Assembly (NCBI GenBank): GCA_947561715.1 | Contig: OX387201.1 | Span: 11,050,001 to 11,114,000 of the forward strand | From: Ascidia mentula | Taxonomy: Eukaryota > Chordata > Ascidiacea > Phlebobranchia > Ascidiidae | DNA length: 64,000 nt | Direction: 5' to 3' | Part shown: piece after piece, positions 34,396-46,131 of the stretch | Layout of the letters: each line of letters starts with the position of its first letter | Position numbering within the stretch: the first letter of the stretch is position 1 | The notes under the pieces: model-generated | What the model was told of the DNA's origin: nothing | Database searches by the model: none | The model's input: only the letters and a program-made list of their open reading frames with translations | Translations under genes and position numbers: made by a program

Positions 34396-34407
34396 ATTTT
34401 AGTATTG
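34396..34407 (+). repeat. Target-site duplication, right, of Penelope copy 2
   Basis: Exact repeat of ATTTTAGTATTG at 32377-32388. Confidence 0.85.
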
Positions 34408-34720
34408 TCATTGAACATACGTATAGGCTACCTAAATGTTTTTGTATCGTTAATATAAGACTTTATAAAACTGTTTTGCAATAACATTTGTATGAGGTTA
34501 CATCGATCTGTTTTAAAAACGTTACTTAAATTACGTTTTAAATTGTATGTTCTTATTAAGTTCTAAAGTAACCAAATAAAAACGTTTCGTATTGACGTGT
34601 TCGTTTGATTACTTTGATCTGTTTTAGAAACGTTATTTAAATTACGTTTTAATTGTGCGGAGCATGATAGGTTAATTGTACTTCTCCGGTGTGGGGGTGT
34701 TGGTTCAAACCTTGAATGCA

Positions 34721-35542
34721 TTACCAGCATGCAGCACATTTTATTGGAAATCCCAAAAGATTAAAAACGTATTCCCAATGATCATCGTGCACATTTATGG
34801 TAACCCAATGATCATCGTGCACATTAATAATTTGGACAAATTTGCGTTGAGGGGTGTAAGTGGGCACGGGAAAGTGCTGTTTCAAAATATGTTGGGCCGA
34901 ATCTATATGTTTATCACTGAGCCAAACGCCTGAATCAAGTAATTCTATATAGTCCTGTCCGTTTAAAGAAAATATTGCTGGCATATTATTTGCACCGCAT
35001 CGTCGGGCCAAACAATGCTGTTTTAAATCGCTTGCAAAGCATTTATGATTATTTATTTCGTCTACTTTGCGTGAAAGATCTTTATCCGTGTTGTGGGACG
35101 CATTTGACTTATTTGTTGTATTAGAAGAACGCAAACTTGTCCCAGGCGTTTGGAAATATTTCCCAATTGTTTTATCGGGGCCGCAAGTTTTTGGTTTCTT
35201 ACCCCACTTCTCTTCGTCCTCTTTTACGATTAATTTACGTTTACGCTTTATTGGAGGACGATAAGCGTTATCCATATACTCCCGAACCAGGGCGATATGT
35301 TTTTGGTCGTATAACTCGGCGAATTCGTGCAACCCGTTTAACTTGCGCCCTTCCAATCTCGTACGTTTTAATTCTTGTTGACTCTTTTCCATTATGCCTT
35401 GTGTCCTGTTGTTATTGCACAAAGTTTGGTAGGGTTTTAGGGAAACTTTTTCGAAAAACTTGTGTAAGTGTTGTACGCAGTGCTCTTCCCGTGCCGACCT
35501 AAATCCCCCAACAACAAACTGCTCCACAGGGCTCCACAGCAT
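34721..35542 (-). pseudogene. Truncated Ulp1/SENP-like protein ORF, transposon type
   Basis: A 273-codon minus-strand frame from ATG 35542. The first half is basic and charged (KRKRK at about residue 96). The second half has IELLDSGVWLSDKHIDSAQ and VQIINVHDDHWVTI, which resembles the start of the Ulp1-like cysteine protease fold with its His-Trp catalytic motif. This kind of domain is common in animal DNA transposons and multicopy gene families. The Asp and Cys catalytic residues expected later are absent because the frame ends shortly after in an unrelated tail. The His-Trp block is itself duplicated by a roughly 27-base tandem repeat (34776-34826). It is best seen as a 3'-truncated, transposon-associated gene copy; function is not assignable. 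Confidence 0.5.
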
Positions 35543-35829
35543 TTTGCCTAGGTTTATATAGAGTTTCTTAAAAAAACAAAAAAATAGTTGATTAACCCTG
35601 ATTGGAACACTTGCCGCACGACTTTGAGCCTTTTCACCTCCGATCAGATGCGCGGCCGCTCAAGTCTGCGGGTAATGAGGCCGATCACTCACGTTGCCGA
35701 CATCGCTGGCATCCTTGCTGAGTGAAAGGTGCAAGCGAAAAAGTACGTGCTTCAAAAACAACTTTGCTACACACAAGTTATATAAATATTTTTGCAAGAA
35801 ATAAAATACTTTTATACATATTACACAAA

Positions 35830-36740
35830 CATAATGATGGTGGTAGAATTGTCTTTCCTGTCGAACTGTAGCCAAAGTTACAAGTGAAAGATTGATTTTT
35901 TATGACGGTCATAATTAATATTCGGTCGGTAAACATATTTCCCCCACTAATGAGAAGACAAGTTTGGTATCGTTGGAAAGGTTTTTCAATGAGCTTTGCA
36001 ATGGTGGTGAAATTATTTTTCCTGTTGTGCCTAGAAAAAAAGTTATGAGCGAAAAACTGTTTTTTTGGGGCCGTGGTTATGAACAATATTCGACCGGTAA
36101 ACATATAGCCCCCGTGAATGAGAAGACAATAAGTTTGGTATCGTTGGAAAGGTATTTGTGTAAGCTTTGCAATGGTAGTAGAATTGTCCTTACCTGTCGA
36201 ACTGTAGCCAAAGTTACAAGTGAAAGATTGATTTTTTTATGACGGTCATAATTAATATTCGGTCGGTAAACATATTTCCCCCACTTATGAGAAGACAAGT
36301 TTGGTATCGTTGGAAAGGTTTTTCAATGAGCTTTGCAATGGTGGTGAAATTATTTTTCCTGTTGTGCCTAGAAAAAAAGTTATGAGCGAAAGACTGTTTT
36401 TTTGGGCCGTGGTTATGAACAATATTCGGCCAGTAAACATATAGCCCCCGTGAATGAAAAGACAAGTTTGGTGTCGTTGGAAAGGTATTTGTGCAAGCTT
36501 TGCAATGGTAATAAAATTGTCTTTCTCGTCGAACTGTAGCCAAAGTTATAAAAAAGACTGATTCCTGTTATGACGGTCATACTTAATATTCAGTTGGCAA
36601 ACATATTTCCCCCACGAAATCGCGCACAAGTTAGGTATCGCTGTAAAGGGATTTTAAAGGGCTTTCAAACGGTGGTTGAATTATTTTTGCTGTCGACCTA
36701 TGAAAAAAGTTATAGCTGATTTATGGCAATGCTTATTAAT
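35830..36740. repeat. Tandem satellite, about 167-bp monomers in 335-bp dimers
   Basis: The motif AGTTTGGTATCGTTGGAAAG recurs at 35961, 36132, 36298, 36465 and (diverged) 36629, spacing 164-171. Alternate monomers are more alike: TATGACGGTCAT recurs near 35901, 36238 and 36569, spacing about 331-337, and marks a dimeric higher-order unit. About five monomers are present. The last one is the most diverged. Small open frames inside are by-products of the repeat. Confidence 0.85.
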
Positions 36741-36913
36741 ATGCGTTACAAAAATCGTTCGAAATTGTTTATTTTTTTTACATTTTTATAAATGTTGTGT
36801 CAATCTATGCATCTTGCGCAAAAATTATCGAATCCCACGAGTAACGGCAGAGTTATGTGCGTTTGAAGTTTTGTCGACTGGAAAAAAAGTTTTGTCGACT
36901 AGCGTCTCTTTGG

Positions 36914-37015
36914 TATGCTGGTGCGTGCCATTTTGGTATGCATCCGTGCCATTTTGGTGCCACGTGGGACAAATTTGGTGCCATGTTGGTGCCACGTGGC
37001 CCGTGCCATTTTTTG
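36914..37015. repeat. Short interspersed GTGCCA motif repeats
   Basis: Within 100 bases the words GTGCCATTTTGG, GTGCCACGTGG and GGTGCCATG recur at least six times. It is a degenerate minisatellite between the satellite and a retroelement-like terminus. Confidence 0.5.
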
Positions 37016-37179
37016 GTTACGAACCCGCCTCCCTCCAGCGGACCTAGGGCACCTGTTCACACAACCGGTACATTTTTACACACAACCCCTGTTGGAAATC
37101 ATGCTGCTACATCGTATTCGTAGCGTAGGGCGGAGTAACCCGCATTCAAAGTTTAGTTAACTGGCGATTTTTGTTTGTG

Positions 37180-37245
37180 AACCTACATCCCTCTGGTCAT
37201 AATGAAGACGCAAGAGTTTTCGAAACGTTACACGTTCGACTAAAC
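37180..37245 (+). ncRNA. Degenerate hammerhead-like sequence
   Basis: ATGAAGAC, loop GCAAGA, GTTTTC, then GAAAC and GTT (37222-37229) look like the second half of a hammerhead with stem II GAAGAC/GTTTTC. The CTG that should directly precede ATGA is separated by six bases (GTCATA). GTGAAC upstream and GTTCGAC downstream could close stem I. About 170 bases upstream (near 37015) a related stretch GAACCCGCCTCCCTC without the core suggests a tandem Penelope terminal repeat. Relic at best. Confidence 0.4.
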
Positions 37246-37338
37246 CCACCAAATTTAGTAGGATTCAAGTTTTTGCTGTTTGAATTATGGTTTAAAACGA
37301 TAAAACGTATGTTTGCAAGCGTTTCTTAGTAAAGTTTC

Positions 37339-40300
37339 ATGTTAAACCCGTCGTACATGGAAAAAGCTGCTCATTACAAAGAAAGGCGACTTTCTTCTCG
37401 ATCAAACAGGTTTGTGTACGTTTATTTCTGTGTAAGGAATAAAAAACATGTAGGCTACGTGACTTGCACGAAATCTTTTCTATGTATGCATATTACAGTC
37501 AATTATTCTTGTCTAGCTACAATCCCCACAAATTCTTTTAAAGGCATGATAATGCATTGCAGGCCTGCCTATCTTTTTTTATTAAAAACTTTACTGTATG
37601 CACATTATCATTTTGAATATGTTCACTTTTTAACTAAAAAACTGTTACATTTTGCTAACATAAATAAAGATCTTAAACATAATGTAAAATGATAAAATAA
37701 CGATATACATTCAAAACCTCACCCAATTAACAGTAAAGTGATGCCAATTGAAGTGGGAGATATTTGACATAAAATGTTTGGGCATTGTACCGAAAAATAT
37801 CATTTAATTGTGATGTAACAAAAAGGTCTTAATCGATCATTAGTTGCCCGCACTGTTGTCAACTGGTATGCATTTACACCAAATTTGAAACATTAAAATA
37901 TTTTCAAAGCATTTGTCAGACACTTTTTTGAATGGTTTCATGGAAAAAAGGGTATATTTTGGGAAATATATTTGACCCAACCCACTGATTATACTGAGGG
38001 TTGCAGGTTAGGCAGGCTTGTTGTTAAGGGTTTACAAAGGCACAGTGCCAAAAGTGGTATTTTAAAGGAACCCGACTAGTTGCAGAAATGCATGCCTGTA
38101 TTGCTTTAAATATGTATATACCTGAGACTGATACAGCATGTATGTTTGTTTGATTTACTGACAGGCTCTTCATTATTTTTGTCATTATTTTTTTCATTGA
38201 CAAAAGTATGTTTTAGTGGTGATTCTGATGATTTGCTACCAGAGAATAGCAGAATTTCTGCTGGAGCAAGACGCAAACGAAATGCCAGTGTTTCTGAGGT
38301 AAGACCTATTTTAGTGAATTTTTACATACATGGAATATTATCCTTGTTTTTAGGCAATAAGTGTAATTCAAACAGAAAAGCGTGCCATTTACACAGCTGG
38401 TAGACCACCCTGGTACAATGAACAGGGTGAACATAAGGAAGCATTTATAATAGGTAAAAAACAAGTTATTTTTGCACATTGCTCATAACATCTTTTCTCA
38501 AACGTGAGGTTTAAGTGGAGGAAGTGCTTCTGGAAAAACAACTGTTGCGGAAAAAATTATACAAGCTTTAGACATTCCATGGGTAGTTCTGCTGTCAATG
38601 GACTCTTTTTACAAGGTGGGTGTGGAATTCCTATTAACACTCTGTATATGGAACGTTGCTATTAAGTTCTGCAGATTACATTGTTGTTAAGATCTCCCCA
38701 AAAAGATTTTTTAGTACAAGTATTGAAATTTTCAACATCATATAAGGACAACCACTGACAACAATATGGACTCTGCCACTGACCAACTATAAGAAATCTG
38801 AACAATGGCTGACATTTTCCAAAATAGAATTTGCACCTAAAGGCAAACTTAAATATAATTTATAAAATGTTAGCCCTTATTAGTTACTTGGCACCAACAC
38901 TGAGATGGCAATCTTTGGGTGTCAACTTTACTAGTAATAAATTAAAATCAACTTGTTTGTTACTTTGAGCCAGCCAATCACAGCACTGTGACCATTTCTT
39001 CAAAATATTGATGTTTCCATTGCAAGTTTGGAACCAATAACTCCTTAATTTTAGTAAATGCAAAACAATTTGTTCAGTGATTATATTGTCAAAGGATGAT
39101 TTGTAAGTTTTTATCAGATTGATTTGTTGGGGGCTTTGTGGTCTTACCCCAAGTAGGAGATTCCATGCTGCACTTTTTGCACTTGGCATTGTTATTTTGC
39201 TGTGTCATATTCAGTTTTCTTGGATAGTTATGTGTACCACTTTTATTTGATTCACAAATCTTAGGATTGTGTATAAAAATTTAGGTTGCATATGTCTTTT
39301 CAAAGTTTACAGAAAATCAATTATTGCAAGACCTAAATGTATTGTAGGTACTTACACCAGAACAACATGAAATAGCAGAAAGAAATGAGTACAATTTTGA
39401 CCACATTGATGCTTTTGATTTTGATCTTTGTTGTGAGACCCTTAAAAACCTCAAGCAAGGAAAAAAAGTTGAAATTCCCATGTATGATTTCACCACACAT
39501 TCAAGAAAGAAAAACACTGTGTGAAACTGGTTTCAATTTTTGGTTTAATTTTGACACATTTGACAAACTTTTCTTGCAGAAAACTTTGTATGGAGCTAAT
39601 GTTGTCATATTTGAGGGAATAATGTCTTTTGTGAAACCAGAACTGCGGAAGGTAAATTTTATTTGTTGATTCCTCCAACAGTTTATTTAATTAGGAACTT
39701 CTTAGATATTACATTTGCATGTTATTTACATTTTGTTGCAGCAACAAAACCATCATAAAATTTTGATTTGTTATTGGCCTCAAACTGATATAGGAAAACA
39801 GAAGATTGTTTGATAATTATGACAGTACTCAAATATTGTAGATTCTTGATATGAAAGTATTTGTTGATGCTGATTCTGATGAGCGATTAGCACGAAGATT
39901 GAGACGAGATATAACACAAAGAGGGAGAAGTTTGCAGGCAAGTTTTGTTCAGGACCTATATGGCAATTTCACCACAGAAATCCTATTTTCATGGCTCTCT
40001 GCAATAATGCAACTGCTAACTGTTCCGCTTGTTTCCCAATACACGTTGCTGGGTCTTGTGACTTATATAGGGACCTAATATTCTTAAATTAAAAAAAAAG
40101 CATCTGTATGGGACAGTACACAGCAAGGATTTGTAGAGCCTCTTGGAAGATCTTTCTACAGGGGGGCATAAACAGCTCTGGGGGTTGCTTAGGCAATTAA
40201 ATTGGTCAAATATCCACCTGTTCAGCAACCAATTTTGACCAGAATGTGTAGATGAGGTACAGATCTTTGATAAAACCACAAATGACTAGGCTCTCAAAGT

Positions 40301-42234
40301 TTAAGGATTAATCGATTCATTCTTCTGTGAATATAGCCTGAAGTTTGAGCTGCCTTTTTAGTTTTTCTGCAGCACTTGGCACCAAGTAGCTACCTGATTA
40401 AAAACGCCCCAAACCCCACTAAAACTGACCGAAACTGGCTCAAATTCACCATGGGAACAGCACATGCATATGTGCTCACTCAATCGTAAAATTGCCCCCC
40501 ATGAATTGCTTATTGCTTTTTGGACAGAGGACTATAAGGTAGGCATTTCCTGTCGGCGTAACTTATTTTAATAGAAATACCAATATCCATCTTTCGCACA
40601 AAATTAATGGTGTGAAATATATAAATATGTGATTTGTACCCAGGGTGTCTTGCATCAATATCACAAATTTGTAAAACCAGCTTTTGAGCAATTCATTGAA
40701 CCAACTATTCAGCATGCAGATATCGTAGTTCCTAGAGGTACATAGATGATGTAAAGGAGTTCTACATAACAATATTTGATGCTTTTCACCACTTTTGTTC
40801 AGGTGGTTCCAATCATGTTGCAATTGATTTAATTGCACAACATGTACATGCACAGCTAGAAATTGTAAGCTTATTTATTGCTTGAGTTTCCTTTTTACTA
40901 AAATTTAATCTTTATATGTTTCATGTGCCTGCAGAGAAATTTAAATTTTAGGTAAGGTTGGAAACAATAATATACCTTTAAATTATTGATCGATAAGATA
41001 GTTTACCAGGAATGTTCTATTCAATAGGAGTCAACTTGCTAATGCCCACATTGGCCAGCCATTACCATCAACACTCCATGTTCTTGAAAATACACCACAA
41101 GTGAAAGGAATCCACACGATTTTAAGGTAATATTAATAAAAGAAAAGTGATTTTCCTGGGAATATGTTAAGCTATGTTAAAACAAATTCAGAGATCGGTC
41201 AACAAGTCGGGATGACTTTGTGTTTTATTCTAAGCGACTAATGAGATTATTATTTGAATTTGCGTTATCATTTCTCCCTCACTCGGACCACAAAGTTGAA
41301 ACTCATCAAGATGTTTTGTATGATGGGAGGAAGTTTAGTGGAACTGGGGTTAGTAATAAAATCGTGTGAAAATAAACTTTTGTGACATATTTTGGATTTT
41401 TTAGCTGTGTGGCATGTCAATATTGAGGGCTGGTGAAACAATGGAACCGGCACTATTTTCTGTTGCCAAAGATATTCGCCTTGGAAAAATACTTATACAG
41501 ACAAACTTGGAGACCAGTGAACCAGAGGTTAATTAATTTAACGTGGTTGCAAAACTCTTGCAAATGCAACTTTTGGTTATTTTCCAACTTCTGGATGGAG
41601 CATTTTATTATTTAACTGAGAATTTTATTTATTGTGTTATTTAAAGCTTCACTACATTAGAGTTCCCAGAAAGATACATGAAGACCATGTTGTGCTGATG
41701 GATGCAACGGTTGCAACTGGCGCCGCAGCAATGATGGCAATAAGAGTATTGTTAGATCATGATGTCAAGGTACTAATTATTTTAGTTTGTTGTCCAACCC
41801 TATTAAAGTTTTAGAATTGAATTAACTCCTGTCTCATGTCATTAACTTCACATCAATTAAATTCTTGAAAATACTTTTAAAAATACTAACGGAGCACAGT
41901 TTTGGTGAATATATCTGCTCATTTTAGTAAATGTTAAAAAATACATGTTACAATAACCATAAGAAATTGCAAGGCTCTTAACAAAAATATAAATGACTTT
42001 TTAGGAGGAAAATATACTATTGGTGTCACTTCTAATGGCAAACACAGGGGTGCATTCTGTGGCATATGCTTTTCCCCATGTTCAAATAATTACAACAGCT
42101 GTTGATAATCAACTTGATTCAAATTACCACATTATCCCTGGCCTTGGTAAGTTTATGTTAATAAATGTTTTTGTTATTTATGTGTCGACGTTGTTGCAGG
42201 AAATTTTGGGGACCGGTACTTTGGAACAGAATAA
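37339..42234 (+). CDS. uckl1: Uridine-cytidine kinase-like 1
   Basis: Sixteen exons join in phase (37339-37409, 38217-38298, 38354-38453, 38509-38615, 39348-39518, 39580-39651, 39842-39937, 40644-40737, 40803-40864, 40935-40951, 41028-41126, 41192-41348, 41405-41527, 41647-41769, 42005-42146, 42200-42234) to 516 residues; human UCKL1 has 548. The kinase half has [14 protein letters not shown]-loop [39 protein letters not shown] and DIVVPRGG. The C-terminal half is the uracil phosphoribosyltransferase-like domain with [13 protein letters not shown] and PRPP-loop-like [13 protein letters not shown], ending [11 protein letters not shown]. It acts in pyrimidine salvage, phosphorylating uridine/cytidine. 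The intron after 39937 has a GC donor, and exon 40935-40951 is only 17 bases. An acceptor ends 9 bases before the ATG. Confidence 0.96.
40325..40592 (-). repeat. Dispersed repeat family R1, copy B
   Basis: In the GC-AG intron of uckl1, the reverse complement (ATATTGGTATTTCTATTAAA...GGAAATGCC...GGTAGCTACTTGGTG...GTGCTGCAGAAAA) aligns end to end with copy C at 58712-59005. Limits are approximate. Confidence 0.65.
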
Positions 42235-42947
42235 ATAATTTGGGATTTGGTTTCATATCTTGCTCTAACATGTTCTATGTTCAAACTTCGGTGTCCATTT
42301 GTAAACTTTTTGAAACAAAAATTTTTTCAAGGTACATTGCTTTTTTGAAACATGCAGCACTAACATACTTTCTAAATCCCAACAATCATAAACAAATAAT
42401 ACACAGGACAGAACTATGATTGCATAGTAAGTGTGGTATAATCTCAAAGCTTCGTATTTACTATGTAATTACAAATGTATGCCTATTTTAATACCACTAC
42501 TTTCATATTGCTTGCGTATTTAATCTTTTCTCAAAGTAATCAAAATACTGCGGTTGTGCTTCGGTATCTAGGCCCAGGTTGGGTGTTTTTCTGCCATAAA
42601 TTTTTTACTGCTTTTACAAACAAAATAATGTCAGCTAAGCAATTGTCCTGCAACTAATTCTGATCTGAATGGATGAAGGACCATTCCCAAAATAAAAAGT
42701 AGAAACAAAATTATTGGCTTTTAACTTAGCAAAATCATCCTGATGTCACACTTAAATCCAAGTTCATTTAACTATAATATTGACACTCTTGTATCACTGA
42801 TCCATGACATGTACTGGAACATTGTACACCAGTGCAACTTTCTTAGCAATGCATACATATAGCCGTCTTACAATGACAAATCATAACTAGCAATAAACAT
42901 AACACTATACGTATTTTGTATTTGAGATCATACCCCGCAACTGTTTG

Positions 42948-43586
42948 TTATGTGTACATCATTTCTGCCATTTGTGACATTTTGCGAGGAAAAAATAAAA
43001 AATTTTCTAGACAGTTTGTGAGCTCATGCACAACATTTTCAGAATAATCTTCTCGGTGTAAATGCTGAGCATAGGGTATTTGTTTTTTGCTTGGTACTAC
43101 AAGCATGTTGACACTTCTGTTGATAGTCTGTAGAGAACTGCTTTGAGATTTGGTTTTTACTACTACATTTGGATTATTATCAGTTTTGTTGGATAACCCA
43201 CTGTTGCAGTTTTTTATTGGATTTGACAATTTTTCAGAATCACTTGAGTACTTTGTAATAAATGATCCAACTACTTCAAAAGTCTGTTGTGTTGATTGAT
43301 GGTCATCACAAACCTTGACTGGTCTTTTAATAACAACACTTTTGTGCCCAGTTTCTAAAGCCATTTGTTGAAGCAATGACAAGCAGTTTAATACTGATTG
43401 AGCATCACATGAAAAACATTGCTTGTAGATGAACTTTGGATGCTTCAAAACATTTTTTCTGGGCAATCGAACAGTTTTTTTCTTGAATTTACTTGTCTTT
43501 ACTATGTCCTTCTTTGTTGTCAAAGTAAATGGTTTGTTTTTGGGCATTCTTAACACTCCTTTCATTGTTGGTTCATTTAAATCCAT
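42948..43586 (-). CDS. Unrecognised single-exon protein, 212 residues
   Basis: One uninterrupted minus-strand frame from ATG 43586. The N-terminal 60 residues are very basic (KFKKKTVRLPRKNV), followed by a possible short helix (QSVLNCLSLLQQMALET), a polar Ser/Asn-rich middle and a C-terminal segment VVHELTNCLENFLFF. No signal peptide or membrane helix is seen. I recognise no family. It lies tail to tail with uckl1 with 713 bases between. The length of the frame in AT-rich DNA and its mixed composition favour a real gene, but an exon of a longer gene or a retrocopy is possible. Confidence 0.55.
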   Translation of the reverse strand: MDLNEPTMKGVLRMPKNKPFTLTTKKDIVKTSKFKKKTVRLPRKNVLKHPKFIYKQCFSCDAQSVLNCLSLLQQMALETGHKSVVIKRPVKVCDDHQSTQQTFEVVGSFITKYSSDSEKLSNPIKNCNSGLSNKTDNNPNVVVKTKSQSSSLQTINRSVNMLVVPSKKQIPYAQHLHREDYSENVVHELTNCLENFLFFPRKMSQMAEMMYT

Positions 43587-46131
43587 AAATTAATGCTGTT
43601 TAAAATGTAGCCTACAAACAATAAGCTTAAAAACAATATTACAAAACAAAACGTTTCTCGTCGCACAGGTCCGAAGCAATATATAAGAAAGCTGTTTCTA
43701 GGCATTTAGTGTGAATGCCAGCAATATAAATAAGCGAATTTGACAAAAAAATCTCTTGTTATCCCATTTCAGCTGTCATCCATCGATTACAGTACACTGC
43801 ATTGTGCATTTCTCAATGGTTCGAAATCTTTTTTTCTTTTACGGACATAAATTTCATGCATGACTAAATACCATTTCAAATCAAACTCTTTTGAGAAGAC
43901 ACAAAGCATAGCATATATAAAGGAATATGCAGCAAACTAATTCTGAATAAAATCTTCAGTTTAACCTTCTCAAGCAGACAACCCGGCATCATTGCCATAG
44001 GAATGTATCAAACCAACAAAACCAAAAAACTATTATTAACACGATCAGACCACAAAAGAGTGAAAAAAAAGAACGCAAATTCAAACACATTCCGGGCCAT
44101 AGAATTTCCTGTAATTTACTAATTTTGCACAGGGCTTGCCTAGAGCATGCAGATGGACGTGATATAAGCGAAAATACCAACCGGCTCCACAATTCCCAGC
44201 GAAATAGACTCAAAGGTAGGACATTGTGTGTTACGGCATAGGGGCTGCTTGTGAACGCAATGGCGGCAGAGACATCTTGACATATAAGACAAAATTTCCG
44301 GGACATAGAATTTCCTATAATTTTGCACAGGGCTTGCCTAGAGCATGCAGGTGGACGTGATACAAGTGAAAAAACAACCGGCTCCACAATAGAATTATAG
44401 GAAATTCTATGGCCCGGAAAGTGTATGAATTTTAGCTTATATGTCAAGATGTCAAACACAATGACCATCGTTTAATGCCATTTCGATGGGAATTGTGGAG
44501 CCGGTTGGTATTTTAACTTATTTTACGTTCACCTGCATGCTCTAGGCAAGCCCTGTGCAAAATTATAGGAATTCTATGGACCGGAAAGTGATTGGTTTTT
44601 GGCCTACATTAACAGTTGCTTTTTGTATGTAATCTTAGTATAGATCTGGTCCGTATTGCTTTCCTTTGTTATAATTTTGATTTTTTTGTGAATTTGTTGT
44701 TTATTTCTTCTGATTGTATTGTTTTTTTTGCCAATGATTAGTTGGTTACATTACTGAAACACGTATGGAACATGTTTGAATTTCATAGAAATTTGAATTA
44801 AGCTGTGTTCACTCATGCGTAAATGAATTTTCGTGGATTTTTTTTTATTTCACTGAAATGACGACGGGGTTTGAGTGAACCAAACCAAACAGTGTGTAGG
44901 ACGTAGGTGAATACTGTCTTCTCACAGTGTTTCCCGAAATATTAATTCAATTTATTGTTGTAGTTGGAAAAATTATATTTCAGAAAGTCAATTGTTTGTT
45001 TAAAACAGTGGTTCTCTTCATCTTTTTTCTTTATTCCTTACCTTCTGTTTGGACTGAATCTCCATCAGCAGAAATCCGGTTGGCTAGTGTAGTGAACACA
45101 TATGTGTATTTTTATAATGTATGATCATCGCTTTCGAGAAATTACGTGATCTTTTGAGTGACGAAACTTTGCTTCACTACCACACAATATAAGTATGTGG
45201 CAACAGATAAAGTATTTTAATTCCATCACAGAATTATGTTTTGAAGCCATGATTCATGCGCTAAATTCGCTGGTGTTTGTTTTTGAGCACGAATCAATTC
45301 CAAGCACCATCGTTTTTCTGTTAATAGAATTTTACCGGAACATCGCTACAATTGAAAAATTGCGAGTTCTGGTATCAAACCTTATTTTGTATCCTTCAAT
45401 CTTTCGTATATAGACTAATACTAATTCGTTCAATCGATATCCAAATGCTAGATTTCGTGAAACTTGAGCCATCAGAATTCAATTTCTGATTGAATCGTTG
45501 GAGGATAAATTCTTTTTACTTTGTGGTTGGAAAATAATGACATAGCATAGGCTGAATGCACACATCAAATCAAAACAAAAAAAGTTATGCCTTTTGTAAC
45601 AGCAGCCTATACGAACCTCAGAGATCGCGTGACGTCATAACTTTTTTGCAGCTATATTGCACAAGCACACCCTGATCAAAAACAAGCATAAGGGCCTATA
45701 CTATACAACCAAATTCATAAACTGTTCGCTACAAATCATAAACAAATCATTTTATTTCGCACGATTTTAGTAACAATAAACATGACACAAAAATGGCATG
45801 GGCTTGACAGATTAAAAATATGCCGGTGCGATGACGTATTTTTTCGATATTGCATGATATTCGTGGGTCCCATTTCGCCACACAGGGTCCCTAGCCTTCT
45901 TTGGGCCCTGGTGCACCCCCTCTCGTGAGGCCTGGGCATAAGTACCGAACACGTCTCATAGTTTGCCGAAAAAGTGGGTTCAGTGTCGAAATTTATTATT
46001 TTGAAATTGGTATTTCGAAAACTACATGAAACATATTAAATTAAAAATAATTGAGAAAAATACAAAATGATTATTTACTATTACCTGGTACGATATTTAT
46101 TGACAATGGGCTGTCCTGCACCGGAGTATCG
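43587..46131. other. Intergenic region between the 212-residue gene and rps21
   Basis: About 2.5 kb. Apart from the foldback repeat at 44091-44590, I see only AT-rich DNA with no convincing gene. A purine/pyrimidine-balanced GC patch at 45860-45950 (CCCTGGTGCACCCCC) may be the edge of another repeat. Confidence 0.45.
44091..44590. repeat. Nested foldback / MITE palindrome
   Basis: An approximately 100-base unit (CCGGGCCATAGAATTTCCT ... GCACAGGGCTTGCCTAGAGC ... ACCGGCTCCACAATT) occurs directly at 44091-44194 and 44295-44390, and inverted at 44488-44590. A further short inverted piece lies at 44391-44418 (AATTATAGGAAATTCTATGG). A second inverted pair, ACATCTTGACATATAAG (44272-44288) and its complement near 44436-44452, surrounds the inner copy. 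One foldback element appears inserted in another of the same family. No ORF of transposase type is present. Confidence 0.75.

Noticed and set aside
36676..37160. ORFs of 81-123 codons in the GTGCCA region
   Set aside because: They translate minisatellite-like repeats in several frames at once.
43989..44468. 159-codon minus-strand ORF
   Set aside because: It runs through direct and inverted copies of the foldback repeat, and its repeated peptide (SRPSACSRQALCKI) simply translates the repeat.
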